Origin: Thermoflexus sp.
GTDB lineage: Bacteria; Chloroflexota; Anaerolineae; Thermoflexales; Thermoflexaceae
Assembly: GCA_017743605.1 (NCBI GenBank)
Contig: JAGHYO010000030.1
Location: 1-14,989 of the forward strand
Direction of reading: 5' to 3'
Length of the DNA: 14,989 nt
Shown: piece by piece, positions 8,103 through 14,930 of the stretch
How positions within the stretch are numbered: the first letter of the stretch is position 1
How the letters are laid out: each line of letters begins with the position of its first letter
Notes under the pieces: generated by a model
The model's database searches: none
Seen by the model: the letters and a program-made list of their open reading frames with translations, nothing else
Told to the model about the DNA's origin: nothing
Position numbers and translations under genes: made by a program

Positions 8103-9152
8103 TCAGTCCACCCGGATCGGATTGGTCAGGATCCAGAGGCGGCCGCGGCGATAGACCTCCACGCGATAGATCCCAGGATCAGCGCTAAGGTGCTGGAAGC
8201 GTTGCCCACGTCCGCGGGCCACCACCCCGCTCCCAAAGCGAATCAGGCGGAACTCTCCCGGCAGCGGGGCGCTGGCCTCGAACCGGACCGCCCCTGCCCG
8301 CCGTAGGGTCTCCCCCATAGTGGCTTGGCGATGGCCGCTGCGGGCCTCGAAGCGGAACCCCCGGGAGGACCCCAAAAGATCGTTGGCCACCCAGGCCCGA
8401 CCGGCCTGCAGGGCCACCCGGATCACCTCCCAGTCCGCCCCCGGATCGCGCGAGAGGTGCTGATCCAGCAACAGATGGGTGTTGACCGCGCGGAACAGCC
8501 ATTCATAAGGGAAGAGGGTGCGGCGCAGAGGGCCGAGAGTGTAGGTATGGCCGTGGGCGTCCGCCCCGCCGATGGCCACCGCCGGGATCCCCTGGAGCCA
8601 GAGCTGCTCCCACCAGCGCAGGGTCTCGGGGAACGGCCCCCGCAGGAAGCGCGTGGGGAAGAGGGCGTAATAGGGCGCATGCAAGGGGGTGCGGAGACGA
8701 GCTTTGAACTCACTCATGGTGTTCCACACTTCCAGTCCTGTGAACCCGGAGACCTCCCGATCCACCCATGGCAGGGGAGGCTCTCCCATCCAGCGCTGCA
8801 GCCATCCTGGGGAATGCTCCGCCGGATGCGCGAGGAAGATCAAGGCGCCCTGCTCCCGGGCGGCGTCGATGAGGGCCTGGGGGAAGGCAGCCAGCGGAGC
8901 CAGTTCCCGCTGGAGGCCGAGGATCAGGGCATGGTTGACCTGGGGATGGCGACATGGGTCGTGGACCTCCTCGCCGACCAGAAGCAGGACTCCTCGATAG
9001 TATCCCTGGAGTCCCTTCACCCAGACGTTGTGATCCGTCACCGCCACCCCGTTTAGACCGGCCTGCGCCGCCGCCTCTGCGACTCGGCGATGGGTGGCCG
9101 TCCCATCGGAGAACCGCGTGTGGCTGTGAAAGTTACCAACCCACTCGATCAA
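8103..9152 (-). CDS. PHP-domain metallohydrolase (CehA/McbA-like)
   Basis: A 349-residue protein with a nearly complete set of PHP metal ligands: HSH at 9-11 with D16 (FHSHTRFSDG), TDHN at 39-42, GEEVH at 60-64, AHP at 108-110 and GADAHG at 196-201. PHP enzymes bind two or three metals and hydrolyse phosphoesters. After the PHP domain (1 to about 260) there is a beta-rich C-terminal domain of about 85 residues that may bind substrate. The TTG at 9152 is chosen as start because GGAGGG stands 5 bases before it and because PHP proteins usually begin just before the HxH motif. The frame stays open to 9407, but that extension would overlap the start of the divergent slipin gene and has no domain character. 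It is first in an operon with a sugar-nucleotide enzyme and a glycan ligase. A role in polysaccharide phosphate chemistry is inferred from that; the substrate is unknown. Confidence 0.88.
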   Translation of the reverse strand: MIEWVGNFHSHTRFSDGTATHRRVAEAAAQAGLNGVAVTDHNVWVKGLQGYYRGVLLLVGEEVHDPCRHPQVNHALILGLQRELAPLAAFPQALIDAAREQGALIFLAHPAEHSPGWLQRWMGEPPLPWVDREVSGFTGLEVWNTMSEFKARLRTPLHAPYYALFPTRFLRGPFPETLRWWEQLWLQGIPAVAIGGADAHGHTYTLGPLRRTLFPYEWLFRAVNTHLLLDQHLSRDPGADWEVIRVALQAGRAWVANDLLGSSRGFRFEARSGHRQATMGETLRRAGAVRFEASAPLPGEFRLIRFGSGVVARGRGQRFQHLSADPGIYRVEVYRRGRLWILTNPIRVD

Positions 9153-9157
9153 CGTCG

Positions 9158-9163
9158 CCCTCC
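9158..9163 (-). promoter_or_regulatory. Shine-Dalgarno GGAGGG fixing the TTG start of the PHP gene
   Basis: On the minus strand GGAGGG is followed by CGACG and then TTG at 9152. The 5-base spacing fits this start, and the out-of-frame ATG that overlaps the motif can be discounted. Confidence 0.7.
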
Positions 9164-9189
9164 ATGTCCCAAAATCACCGAGAGGAAGC

Positions 9190-9203
9190 GTAACCTGAGT
9201 TAC
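9190..9203. promoter_or_regulatory. Perfect inverted repeat GTAAC-CTGA-GTTAC in divergent region, candidate operator
   Basis: The arms are perfectly complementary (5+5, 4-base centre). The repeat lies in the 184-base region between the divergent PHP and slipin genes, 38 bases upstream of the PHP TTG. On the minus strand a weak pair TTGCGG-17-TACGCT runs across it, so a bound regulator could block the polysaccharide operon. I do not recognise the site as that of a known regulator. Confidence 0.35.
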
Positions 9204-9262
9204 TGCGGGCCGCAAAGTCCCACGAGGAGGAATCAGACTTCCGGTGGATGATCTCCGTGATG

Positions 9263-9271
9263 TGTTACAAT
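9263..9271 (+). promoter_or_regulatory. Extended -10 promoter (TGT-TACAAT) for the slipin gene
   Basis: TACAAT at 9266-9271 differs from TATAAT at one position and is preceded by TGT, forming an extended -10 element. No good -35 is present at 16-18 bases (GGTGGA at 17), which extended -10 promoters tolerate. Predicted transcription would begin near 9278, leaving a leader of about 60 bases before the ATG. Because downstream genes are tightly packed, this promoter may serve several of them. Confidence 0.5.
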
Positions 9272-9321
9272 GAGAGCGAGCTGGGCACGACAAGGCGATC
9301 CGAACCACAGCGCTTAACCGC

Positions 9322-9330
9322 AGAGGAGGT
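9322..9330 (+). promoter_or_regulatory. Strong Shine-Dalgarno AGAGGAGGT before the slipin start
   Basis: Near-perfect anti-Shine-Dalgarno match, 6 bases before ATG 9337. It is the strongest ribosome-binding site in the window and fixes the start codon. Confidence 0.8.
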
Positions 9331-9336
9331 GCTTCG

Positions 9337-10104
9337 ATGGAATGGATCACCATTGGCGTTCCCATCCTGGTAGCCGCTGTGGCCCTACTCTCCTCCGCCA
9401 TCCGCATCCTGCCCGAATGGGAACGGGGTGTGGTCCTCCGGCTGGGGCGCTACTACGCAACCAAGGGTCCGGGCCTGTTCTTCGTCATTCCAATCATTGA
9501 CCGGGTGATCGGGGTGAACCTGCGCCTGATGAATCTCGACGTGCCGCCCCAGGAGGCCATCACCCGGGACAACGTCACGGTGAAAGTGAACGCGGTGGTC
9601 TTCTACCGGGTCATCGATCCGGCGAAGGCCATCACCCAGGTGGAGGACTTCAAGGCGGCCACCTGGAACCTGGCCCAGACCACGCTGCGCAGCGTCCTGG
9701 GCCAATCGGAGCTGGACGAACTGCTTGCCCATCGGGACAAGGTGAACGCGCACCTGCGACAGATCCTCGACGAGGCGACGGACTCGTGGGGGATCAAGGT
9801 GGTGATGGTGGAGGTGAAGGACGTGGAGCTCCCGCAGGGGATGCAGCGGGCGATGGCCCGCCAGGCGGAGGCGGAGCGGGAGAAGCGGGCAAAGATCATC
9901 CACGCGGAGGGGGAGTATCAGGCAGCCAAGACCCTGGTGGAGGCCGCCCGCATGATCGCCTCCGAACCCGCTGCCCTCCAGCTCCGCTACCTGCAAACCC
10001 TTATGGAGATCTCCGTGGAGAAGAACTCCACCATTATCTTCCCGGTCCCGGTGGACACGCTCCAGCTCTTCCTGGGCAACCTCCACCGGCCGGCATCGGG
10101 GTAG
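9337..10104 (+). CDS. Slipin (stomatin-like SPFH/band-7 membrane protein)
   Basis: A 255-residue slipin of normal length. A single N-terminal hydrophobic segment (about 4-23) anchors it in the membrane. It is followed by the SPFH/band-7 core: EWERGVVLRLGRY (27-39), GPGLFFVIPIID (44-55), TRDNVTVKVNAVVFYRV (76-92) and the conserved TTLRSVLGQSELDELL stretch (115-130). A charged helical region AMARQAEAEREKRAKI (172-187) favours oligomerisation, and the tail ends in the usual IIFPVPVD strand. Slipins form ring- or cage-like oligomers that organise membrane microdomains. Their usual bacterial partner gene is an NfeD/STOPP membrane protease, and none is next to this one. Instead a CDF metal transporter starts 44 bases downstream. 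The gene has its own extended -10 promoter and a strong ribosome-binding site. Confidence 0.95.
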   Translation: MEWITIGVPILVAAVALLSSAIRILPEWERGVVLRLGRYYATKGPGLFFVIPIIDRVIGVNLRLMNLDVPPQEAITRDNVTVKVNAVVFYRVIDPAKAITQVEDFKAATWNLAQTTLRSVLGQSELDELLAHRDKVNAHLRQILDEATDSWGIKVVMVEVKDVELPQGMQRAMARQAEAEREKRAKIIHAEGEYQAAKTLVEAARMIASEPAALQLRYLQTLMEISVEKNSTIIFPVPVDTLQLFLGNLHRPASG

Positions 10105-10111
10105 CCTCCAC

Positions 10112-10134
10112 GAGCGCCTCACCCCCGAGGGCTC
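10112..10134 (+). other. Intercistronic hairpin between slipin and CDF genes
   Basis: GAGC-[G]-CCTC pairs with GAGG-GCTC around an ACCCCC loop (8 G/C-rich pairs, one bulge). It fills most of the 44-base gap and ends directly before the GGGAAGG region that precedes the CDF start. With no T-run it is unlikely to be an efficient intrinsic terminator. It could stabilise the upstream message or dampen CDF translation. Confidence 0.35.
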
Positions 10135-10148
10135 GGGAAGGATGCGGG

Positions 10149-11564
10149 ATGTATCAGCGGCAGGTGCAGCGGGTGCTGTGGATCGTCCTGGCCGCAAACT
10201 TGCTGGTGGCCGCGGCGAAGCTGTTCATCGGGCTGCGGGCGGGGGCGCTGAGCGCCCTGGCCGATGCCTTCCACAGCGGCCTGGACGCCTCGGCGAACAT
10301 CATCGGGCTGGTGGGGATCGCCATCGCTTCCCGCCCGCCGGACCGCAATCATCCCTACGGCCATCGGAAATACGAGGCCATCGCGGCGATGATCCTGGGC
10401 CTCTTCCTGCTCCTCGCCTCGCTGGAGGTGATCCAGGGGATGGTCGAGCGGCTGCTGATCGGCGGGCAGCCAGAGGTCAGCGGGCCGTTATTCCTCCTGA
10501 TGCTGGCCACCCTGCCGGTGAACCTGGCCATCTCGCGCTATGAAGCCCGCCAGGGGGAACGGCTGCGCAGCAGCATCCTGATGGCCGACGCGCTGCACAC
10601 CCGCACCGACGTCTTCGTAACCCTCTCCGTCCTGGCCAGCCTGGCCGCCGCCCGCCTGGGGATCCCATGGCTGGACCCTCTGGTGGCGCTGGGGGTGGTA
10701 GGGGTGATCCTGATCGCCGGGCTTCGGATCCTCCGGTCCACCGCCCTGGTGCTGACCGACAGCGCGGCCGTCGATCCCGAGGAGGTCGAGCGGGTGGCCC
10801 GCTCCGTTCCGGGCGTGCGGGCGATCCATAAGGTGCGCAGCCGGGGGACTCCCGACGCGACGTATGTGGATCTGCACCTGAGGGTGGATCCGGCGATGAG
10901 CACGGAGCAGGCCCACGCCATTGCCACGGAGGTGGAGGAACGCCTGAAAGCGGAGATCCCCGGCGTGGTCGACGCGGTCGTGCACGTCGAGCCGGGGCGC
11001 CTGCCTCCAGCCTCGGAGTGGGAGGCCCTGAGCGTGAGGATCCGGAGCCTGGCGGATGGGCTGGGCCTGGGCGTGCATGAGCTTCACGGCGTGGAAACAC
11101 CCGAGGGCTATCACATCGGCCTCCACGTGGAGGTGGATGAGGACCTGTCCGTGGAGGAGGCGCACGCGCGGGTCACGGAGCTGGAGCGGCGGGCCCGGGA
11201 AGGGTTCCCCCGGCTGCTTTCGGTGACCACCCACATCGAACCGCGCTCCCGTCCGCCGCGGCAGGCCGGCCGGGAGATCCCGGCGGAGCTGGAGGCGGCC
11301 GCCCGGGAGGCCATCGAGCGGGTCTTCGGAGCCGGATCGTGCCGGGAGGTGTATCTTTACGCCCATGAGGGCGGTTACGATCTGGCCCTCACCTGCCAGA
11401 CCGGCGGAGAGATGTCCGTGGTGGAGGCCCATCGACGGGCCGAGGAAGTGGAAAGCCTCCTGCGCGGGCGCTTCCCGGAGCTCCAGCACGTGATCATCCA
11501 TGTGGAACCCGCCGGATCGCCTCTGGAGGGCGCCCGCGGAGAACCCTCAGGGGGAGGAGGATGA
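10149..11564 (+). CDS. Cation diffusion facilitator with three tandem C-terminal domains
   Basis: A 471-residue CDF metal/proton antiporter, much longer than the usual 290-310 residues. The membrane part (about 10-200) carries the transport site: HSGLD at 42-46 and HTRTD at 150-154 give the paired HxxxD sets of Zn/Fe-type CDFs. HPYGHRKYE at 68-76 is the family signature. After it comes the normal cytoplasmic dimerisation domain (about 208-282), then two further copies at about 289-365 and 378-454. Each copy ends with the same pattern: MSTEQAH / LSVEEAH / MSVVEAH, an acidic helix, then VHVEP / THIEP / IHVEP. The start is ATG 10149 (MYQRQVQRVL); the frame is open back to 9786 but that part lies over the slipin gene and is not CDF-like. 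The stop overlaps the cupin start (ATGA). It probably exports Zn(II), Fe(II) or Mn(II) from the cytoplasm; the extra domains may bind more metal or change oligomeric state. Confidence 0.93.
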   Translation: MYQRQVQRVLWIVLAANLLVAAAKLFIGLRAGALSALADAFHSGLDASANIIGLVGIAIASRPPDRNHPYGHRKYEAIAAMILGLFLLLASLEVIQGMVERLLIGGQPEVSGPLFLLMLATLPVNLAISRYEARQGERLRSSILMADALHTRTDVFVTLSVLASLAAARLGIPWLDPLVALGVVGVILIAGLRILRSTALVLTDSAAVDPEEVERVARSVPGVRAIHKVRSRGTPDATYVDLHLRVDPAMSTEQAHAIATEVEERLKAEIPGVVDAVVHVEPGRLPPASEWEALSVRIRSLADGLGLGVHELHGVETPEGYHIGLHVEVDEDLSVEEAHARVTELERRAREGFPRLLSVTTHIEPRSRPPRQAGREIPAELEAAAREAIERVFGAGSCREVYLYAHEGGYDLALTCQTGGEMSVVEAHRRAEEVESLLRGRFPELQHVIIHVEPAGSPLEGARGEPSGGGG

Positions 11565-12238
11565 TCTTCAGGGCCTCGATCCCGGAGATCCGCGAGCTCT
11601 TGCAGAAACCCTTCCAGGTCTACCCGGTCGCCCGGCTGGGTGGCATCCAGGTTTACGTCTACCGCTCCCACGGGGAGGTCCAGAAGCATCGCCACCCGGA
11701 GTTCGACGAAGTCTTCATGGTCTATGAAGGGCTGGTGACCTTCGGGATCGGGGGGGAGGAGTTCACCCTGAGGCCCGATGAGCTGCTTTGGATCCCCCGG
11801 GGGATGGCGCACTGGTCCGGCTCCCGCCTGCCCTCCATGGTCCTCCTGTTCCGACGGGATGAGGAGCCGTTGCGCTGGAATGGGGACTTCCGGATCCGGG
11901 AGGGGCCCGGGGAGCGGCCCGTCATCGTGCGCATCCACGAGGCCCTCCAGGACGCCCCGCCCGGTTCCTCACGGTTCCTGCTGGAGGCCAGCGGGGTGCG
12001 GTATCTGGCGGTTCGGACCCGGGAGGGCTCCATGGAGTGGGAGGCCCGGGGCCCGGCGCTCCTGCTGCTGTTGCGCGGCGAGCTGACCCTGGAAGGCAAG
12101 GGGCCCGGCTTTACGGAGCCAGCCCAAGGCATCCTAATGCCCGGGGAGCTTGTGATTCTCCCCCAAGGCATGTGCGGGCGCTGGGAGAGCGATCGCCCGG
12201 CGGTGCTGCTGTGGGCTGAGAGCGTAGAGCACCTATAG
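11561..12238 (+). CDS. Bicupin protein with one intact and one degenerate metal site
   Basis: A 225-residue protein made of two cupin folds. The first has complete motifs. HRHPEFDEVFMVYEG (43-57) provides H43, H45 and E50 with the canonical HxH-x4-E-x6-G spacing, and PRGMAH (79-84) provides H84. The second fold (about 140-222) keeps the shape, including a matching PQGMCG at 201-206, but Gly replaces the last His and its first motif has no HxH. So only one metal centre is expected. Cupins of this size can be sugar-phosphate isomerases, dioxygenases or sensor proteins; no substrate can be read from the sequence. It starts at the ATGA overlap with the CDF stop, with the GGAGGAGG Shine-Dalgarno inside the CDF end, so the two are translationally coupled. 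A metal-related role linked to the transporter is inference from this coupling. Confidence 0.85.
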   Translation: MIFRASIPEIRELLQKPFQVYPVARLGGIQVYVYRSHGEVQKHRHPEFDEVFMVYEGLVTFGIGGEEFTLRPDELLWIPRGMAHWSGSRLPSMVLLFRRDEEPLRWNGDFRIREGPGERPVIVRIHEALQDAPPGSSRFLLEASGVRYLAVRTREGSMEWEARGPALLLLLRGELTLEGKGPGFTEPAQGILMPGELVILPQGMCGRWESDRPAVLLWAESVEHL

Positions 12239-12262
12239 GCAAGGGGGAACAGGTTTCGCGCG

Positions 12263-14338
12263 ATGGGCCTTCGCCGATGGATTCGGGCTCTCGGACAGAT
12301 CTCTGGGGCGCTGGTCTTCACCGCCCTGATCGCAGTATGGGTTGCCTGGCCTGTCGAGACCCAGACAGCACAGGCGTGGCAGGTGGGCCAAGCAGCCCCC
12401 CAGACCCTCTTCGCCCCCTATGAGCTGAGCTATCCCAGCGCCATCCTCACGGAGCGGGCCCGCGAGGAGGCCGCCACGCGAATCACCCCCATCTACACCG
12501 GCCCGGATCCGCGGATCGCCCGACGGCAGGTGGAGGCCCTCCGGCAAACCCTGGAGACCATCCGTCGGATCCGGGAGGAAGCGCAGCCCCTGCAGGAGCG
12601 GGCCCGCTGGCTGGAGGAAGCGCTCCGAGGCCACGCGCTCTTGCCGGCGCAGCGCCAGCGCCTGCTGACCCTGGAGGCCGCCCGCTGGGAGATGATCGCT
12701 GGGGAAGCGCTGGCGCTGCTGGACCAGGTGATGCGCGAGTCGATCCGGGAGGACGAAGTGGCTGGAGTGATCCGGCAGCTGCCCCGCCGCATCAGCGCGC
12801 GTCTGAGCGAGGAGGAGGCAGAGCTGGTGGCTGCGCTGGTTACCCCATGGATCGTCCCCAACAGCATGCTGGATCTAGAGGCCACAGAGGCCGCACGTCG
12901 CCAAGCCCGGGAGGGCATCCCACCCCAGATCCGAAGGATCCGCGCGGGGGAAGCCATCGTCCGGCAAGGGGATGTCCTGGACGCGCTGACCATGGAGGCC
13001 CTCCGGCAGTATGGGCTCATCCCCACCCCAACGCCATGGCCCTTGCCCCTCGCCCGGGGGGTCCTCGCCGCCTTGGGGGCCGGCGGGTTGTGGTGGATCC
13101 TGGGACGGGTCACGCCGGAGATCGGCAGACGTCCCCCGCGCCTGCTGGCTCTGGCTGGGCTCTTTCTTCTGTTCCTCGGCGGGGCCCGGCTGCTGCGGGC
13201 CTCTGCCCCGGACTGGATGTGGTCCTTCCCCACCGCCGCGCTAGGGATGTTGCTGGCTGCCAGTATGGGGACAGTGCCTGCCATGCTGTTCAGCGCGATC
13301 GGGTCAATGTGGTTCGGCCTGATCGCTGACCGGACGCCAGCCTTCCTGATCGCCTCCCTGTTGGCCAACTGGGTGGCGATCCTGATCCTGCATCGCCCGG
13401 AGCGCTTCCAGGCCTTGCTCGTGGCCGGGCTCAGCGCAGGGACGATCACTGGGTTGATTGGGGTCGTCGCGATGGCCGAGGGCGGCGCCTTTTATCCCCT
13501 GGAGGCATTGCGGGTGGGGGGGATGGGGCTGCTGGCGGGGGTGCTCTCCACCACCTTGGCCTTGCTGGGGTTCATTGTCCTGGGGGTTTTCTTCGACGTC
13601 ACCACCCCGCTCCATCTGCTGGAGCTGGCCCGTCCCACCCATCCGCTGCTGCACCAGCTGATGATCCGCGCCCCTGGCACCTATCATCACACTCTGATGG
13701 TCGCCAACCTGGCGGAGCAGGCCGCCCTGCGCATCGGGGCGGATCCGTTGCTGGCGCGCGTGGGGGCCCTGTATCATGACATCGGGAAGATGGTCCGCCC
13801 CCATCTCTTCGTCGAGAACCAAGTGGATGGGGACAACCCCCATGAGCGAATGGATCCCCACGAGAGCGCCGAGGCGATCGTGCGCCATGTGACGGACGGC
13901 CTGGCCCTGGCCCGACGGCACCGGCTGCCCCGGCGGATCCGGGCCTTCATCCAGGAGCACCATGGCACCCTCTGCGTGACCATCCCGTATCACCGGGCGG
14001 TCCAGGAGGCGAAGGACCCGGAGACGGTGGATCGGGCGGCGTTCTGCTACCGCGGGCCGCGCCCGCAGAGCAAGGAGACCGCTATTGTGATGCTGGCCGA
14101 CGGTTGCGAGGCCGCCGTCCGCGCGGCGCGGCCGAAAGATCCCCAAGAGCTGATCCGCATCTTGGACCGCGTGTTCCAGGAGCGCATCCAGTCGGGCCAG
14201 CTGGATGATGCCCCCCTGACCATGCAGGAGCTGCAGCGGATCCGGGAGGTCTTCCTGCAGGTTCTGCGAGGGATGTTTCATCCTCGCTTGATCTATGCGG
14301 AGGTCCCGGGACGGCGAGAGGAGGGATCGGCATCGTGA
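12263..14338 (+). CDS. pgpH: 7TM-HD family c-di-AMP phosphodiesterase (PgpH/YqfF type)
   Basis: A 691-residue membrane protein with the full PgpH architecture. There is one N-terminal helix (about 14-30) and an extracytoplasmic 7TMR-HDED domain rich in Arg/Glu (about 31-258). A seven-helix membrane block follows at about 262-447, then a cytoplasmic HD phosphohydrolase domain. HD ligands are visible: H475/H476 in TYHHTLMVANLAE, H505-D506 in YHDIGK, H533 in DPHES, H566/H567 in EHHG and D613 in LADGCEA. Characterised family members hydrolyse c-di-AMP to pApA and so affect osmolyte and potassium homeostasis and cell-wall properties. The pgpH-ybeY order is common in bacteria and supports the call. 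The ATG is 24 bases after the cupin stop, with AGG 9 bases upstream and AGGGGG further away. The stop overlaps the ybeY start by GTGA. Confidence 0.94.
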   Translation: MGLRRWIRALGQISGALVFTALIAVWVAWPVETQTAQAWQVGQAAPQTLFAPYELSYPSAILTERAREEAATRITPIYTGPDPRIARRQVEALRQTLETIRRIREEAQPLQERARWLEEALRGHALLPAQRQRLLTLEAARWEMIAGEALALLDQVMRESIREDEVAGVIRQLPRRISARLSEEEAELVAALVTPWIVPNSMLDLEATEAARRQAREGIPPQIRRIRAGEAIVRQGDVLDALTMEALRQYGLIPTPTPWPLPLARGVLAALGAGGLWWILGRVTPEIGRRPPRLLALAGLFLLFLGGARLLRASAPDWMWSFPTAALGMLLAASMGTVPAMLFSAIGSMWFGLIADRTPAFLIASLLANWVAILILHRPERFQALLVAGLSAGTITGLIGVVAMAEGGAFYPLEALRVGGMGLLAGVLSTTLALLGFIVLGVFFDVTTPLHLLELARPTHPLLHQLMIRAPGTYHHTLMVANLAEQAALRIGADPLLARVGALYHDIGKMVRPHLFVENQVDGDNPHERMDPHESAEAIVRHVTDGLALARRHRLPRRIRAFIQEHHGTLCVTIPYHRAVQEAKDPETVDRAAFCYRGPRPQSKETAIVMLADGCEAAVRAARPKDPQELIRILDRVFQERIQSGQLDDAPLTMQELQRIREVFLQVLRGMFHPRLIYAEVPGRREEGSAS

Positions 14339-14823
14339 AGCGCCTTCGATCCGCCGGGATGGAATCCACGCGCGCGGAGATCGTGGTCCGGGCCCCACGG
14401 GCCTATCAGGCCCCGGGGCGTCTGGCCGGGATCCGGCGGGCCGCCCGAGCGGTCCTTCAGGACCATGGCCTGGAGGGGAAGGCGACGCTGACCGTGGTCC
14501 TCACCGATGAGGAGCGCATCCGGGCGCTTAACCGGCGTTACCGGGGTGTGGATGCGCCCACGGATGTGCTGGCCTTCCCGATGGATCTGGAGCTCCGGCC
14601 CGGAGTCCGGCACCTGGGCGACATCGTGATCGCGTTCCCGTATGCGGCCCGCCAGGCGGAGCGGGAGGGGCATCCCCTGGAGGGGGAGCTGGCGCTGCTG
14701 GTGGTGCACGGCGCCCTGCATCTTTTGGGCTACGACCACGATACGCCCGCTGCCCGGCACCGGATGTGGGCCCGCCAGCGGGCGATCCTGGAACGCCTGG
14801 GCTTTCCGGACGTCGCCCCCTGA
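14335..14823 (+). CDS. ybeY: Endoribonuclease YbeY (rRNA maturation factor)
   Basis: A 162-residue YbeY of normal length. The zinc-binding motif H-x3-H-x5-H is complete: H125, H129 and H135 in VVHGALHLLGYDH. The family stretch LNRRYRGVDAPTDVLAFP (65-82) and GDIVI (95-99) are present. YbeY is a single-strand endoribonuclease required for 16S rRNA 3'-end maturation and 70S quality control. The GTG at 14335 overlaps the pgpH stop by 4 bases and has GAGGAGGG upstream. An in-frame ATG at 14359 lacks a Shine-Dalgarno and would shorten the N-terminus by 8 residues, which cannot be ruled out. Confidence 0.96.
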   Translation: MKRLRSAGMESTRAEIVVRAPRAYQAPGRLAGIRRAARAVLQDHGLEGKATLTVVLTDEERIRALNRRYRGVDAPTDVLAFPMDLELRPGVRHLGDIVIAFPYAARQAEREGHPLEGELALLVVHGALHLLGYDHDTPAARHRMWARQRAILERLGFPDVAP

Positions 14824-14834
14824 ATGGAAGGCGG

Positions 14835-14863
14835 TTGCTGGGCCCGCCCGGCACACCTATAAT
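14835..14863 (+). promoter_or_regulatory. Sigma-70-type promoter of mreB (TTGCTG-17-TATAAT)
   Basis: A perfect TATAAT at 14858-14863 stands exactly 17 bases after TTGCTG at 14835-14840. This is the best promoter in the window. Transcription should start near 14870, giving a leader of about 60 bases before the GTG of mreB, so mreB has its own promoter despite being 107 bases from ybeY. Confidence 0.75.
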
Positions 14864-14867
14864 TCAG

Positions 14868-14890
14868 CCCGGCCGCCCGGAGCAGCCGGG
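14868..14890 (+). other. Hairpin at the start of the mreB leader
   Basis: CCCGGC (14868-14873) pairs with GCCGGG (14885-14890), six G-C pairs around an 11-base loop, starting about where transcription is predicted to begin. A smaller GGAA-AGCA-TTCC stem follows at 14898-14909, before the ribosome-binding site. It could protect the 5' end or control translation; it is not a terminator, lacking a T-run. Confidence 0.4.
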
Positions 14891-14930
14891 GGGTTCCGGA
14901 AAGCATTCCAAACGAGGGAGCGAACGATCC

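Noticed and set aside
9153..9407. N-terminal extension of the PHP gene, whose frame stays open upstream on the minus strand
   Set aside because: It would overlap the first 70 bases of the divergent slipin gene, has no domain character, and a GGAGGG stands at the right distance before the TTG at 9152.
9786..10148. Upstream extension of the CDF frame through the slipin gene
   Set aside because: It lies out of frame over the end of the slipin gene and encodes low-complexity Gly/Ala/Pro-rich sequence. CDF homology starts at MYQRQVQ (10149).
10488..11501. Long minus-strand open frame opposite the CDF gene
   Set aside because: Shadow of the CDF reading frame: no ribosome-binding site or recognisable domain, and the plus-strand gene has clear family motifs.
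13304..14398. Long minus-strand open frame opposite pgpH and ybeY
   Set aside because: Its composition (Gln/His/Arg/Gly-rich, no domain) is that of an antisense shadow of G/C-ending codons; both plus-strand genes are certain.
14868..14909. Intrinsic terminator after ybeY
   Set aside because: The stem has no following T-run and lies downstream of a strong promoter, so it belongs to the mreB leader.
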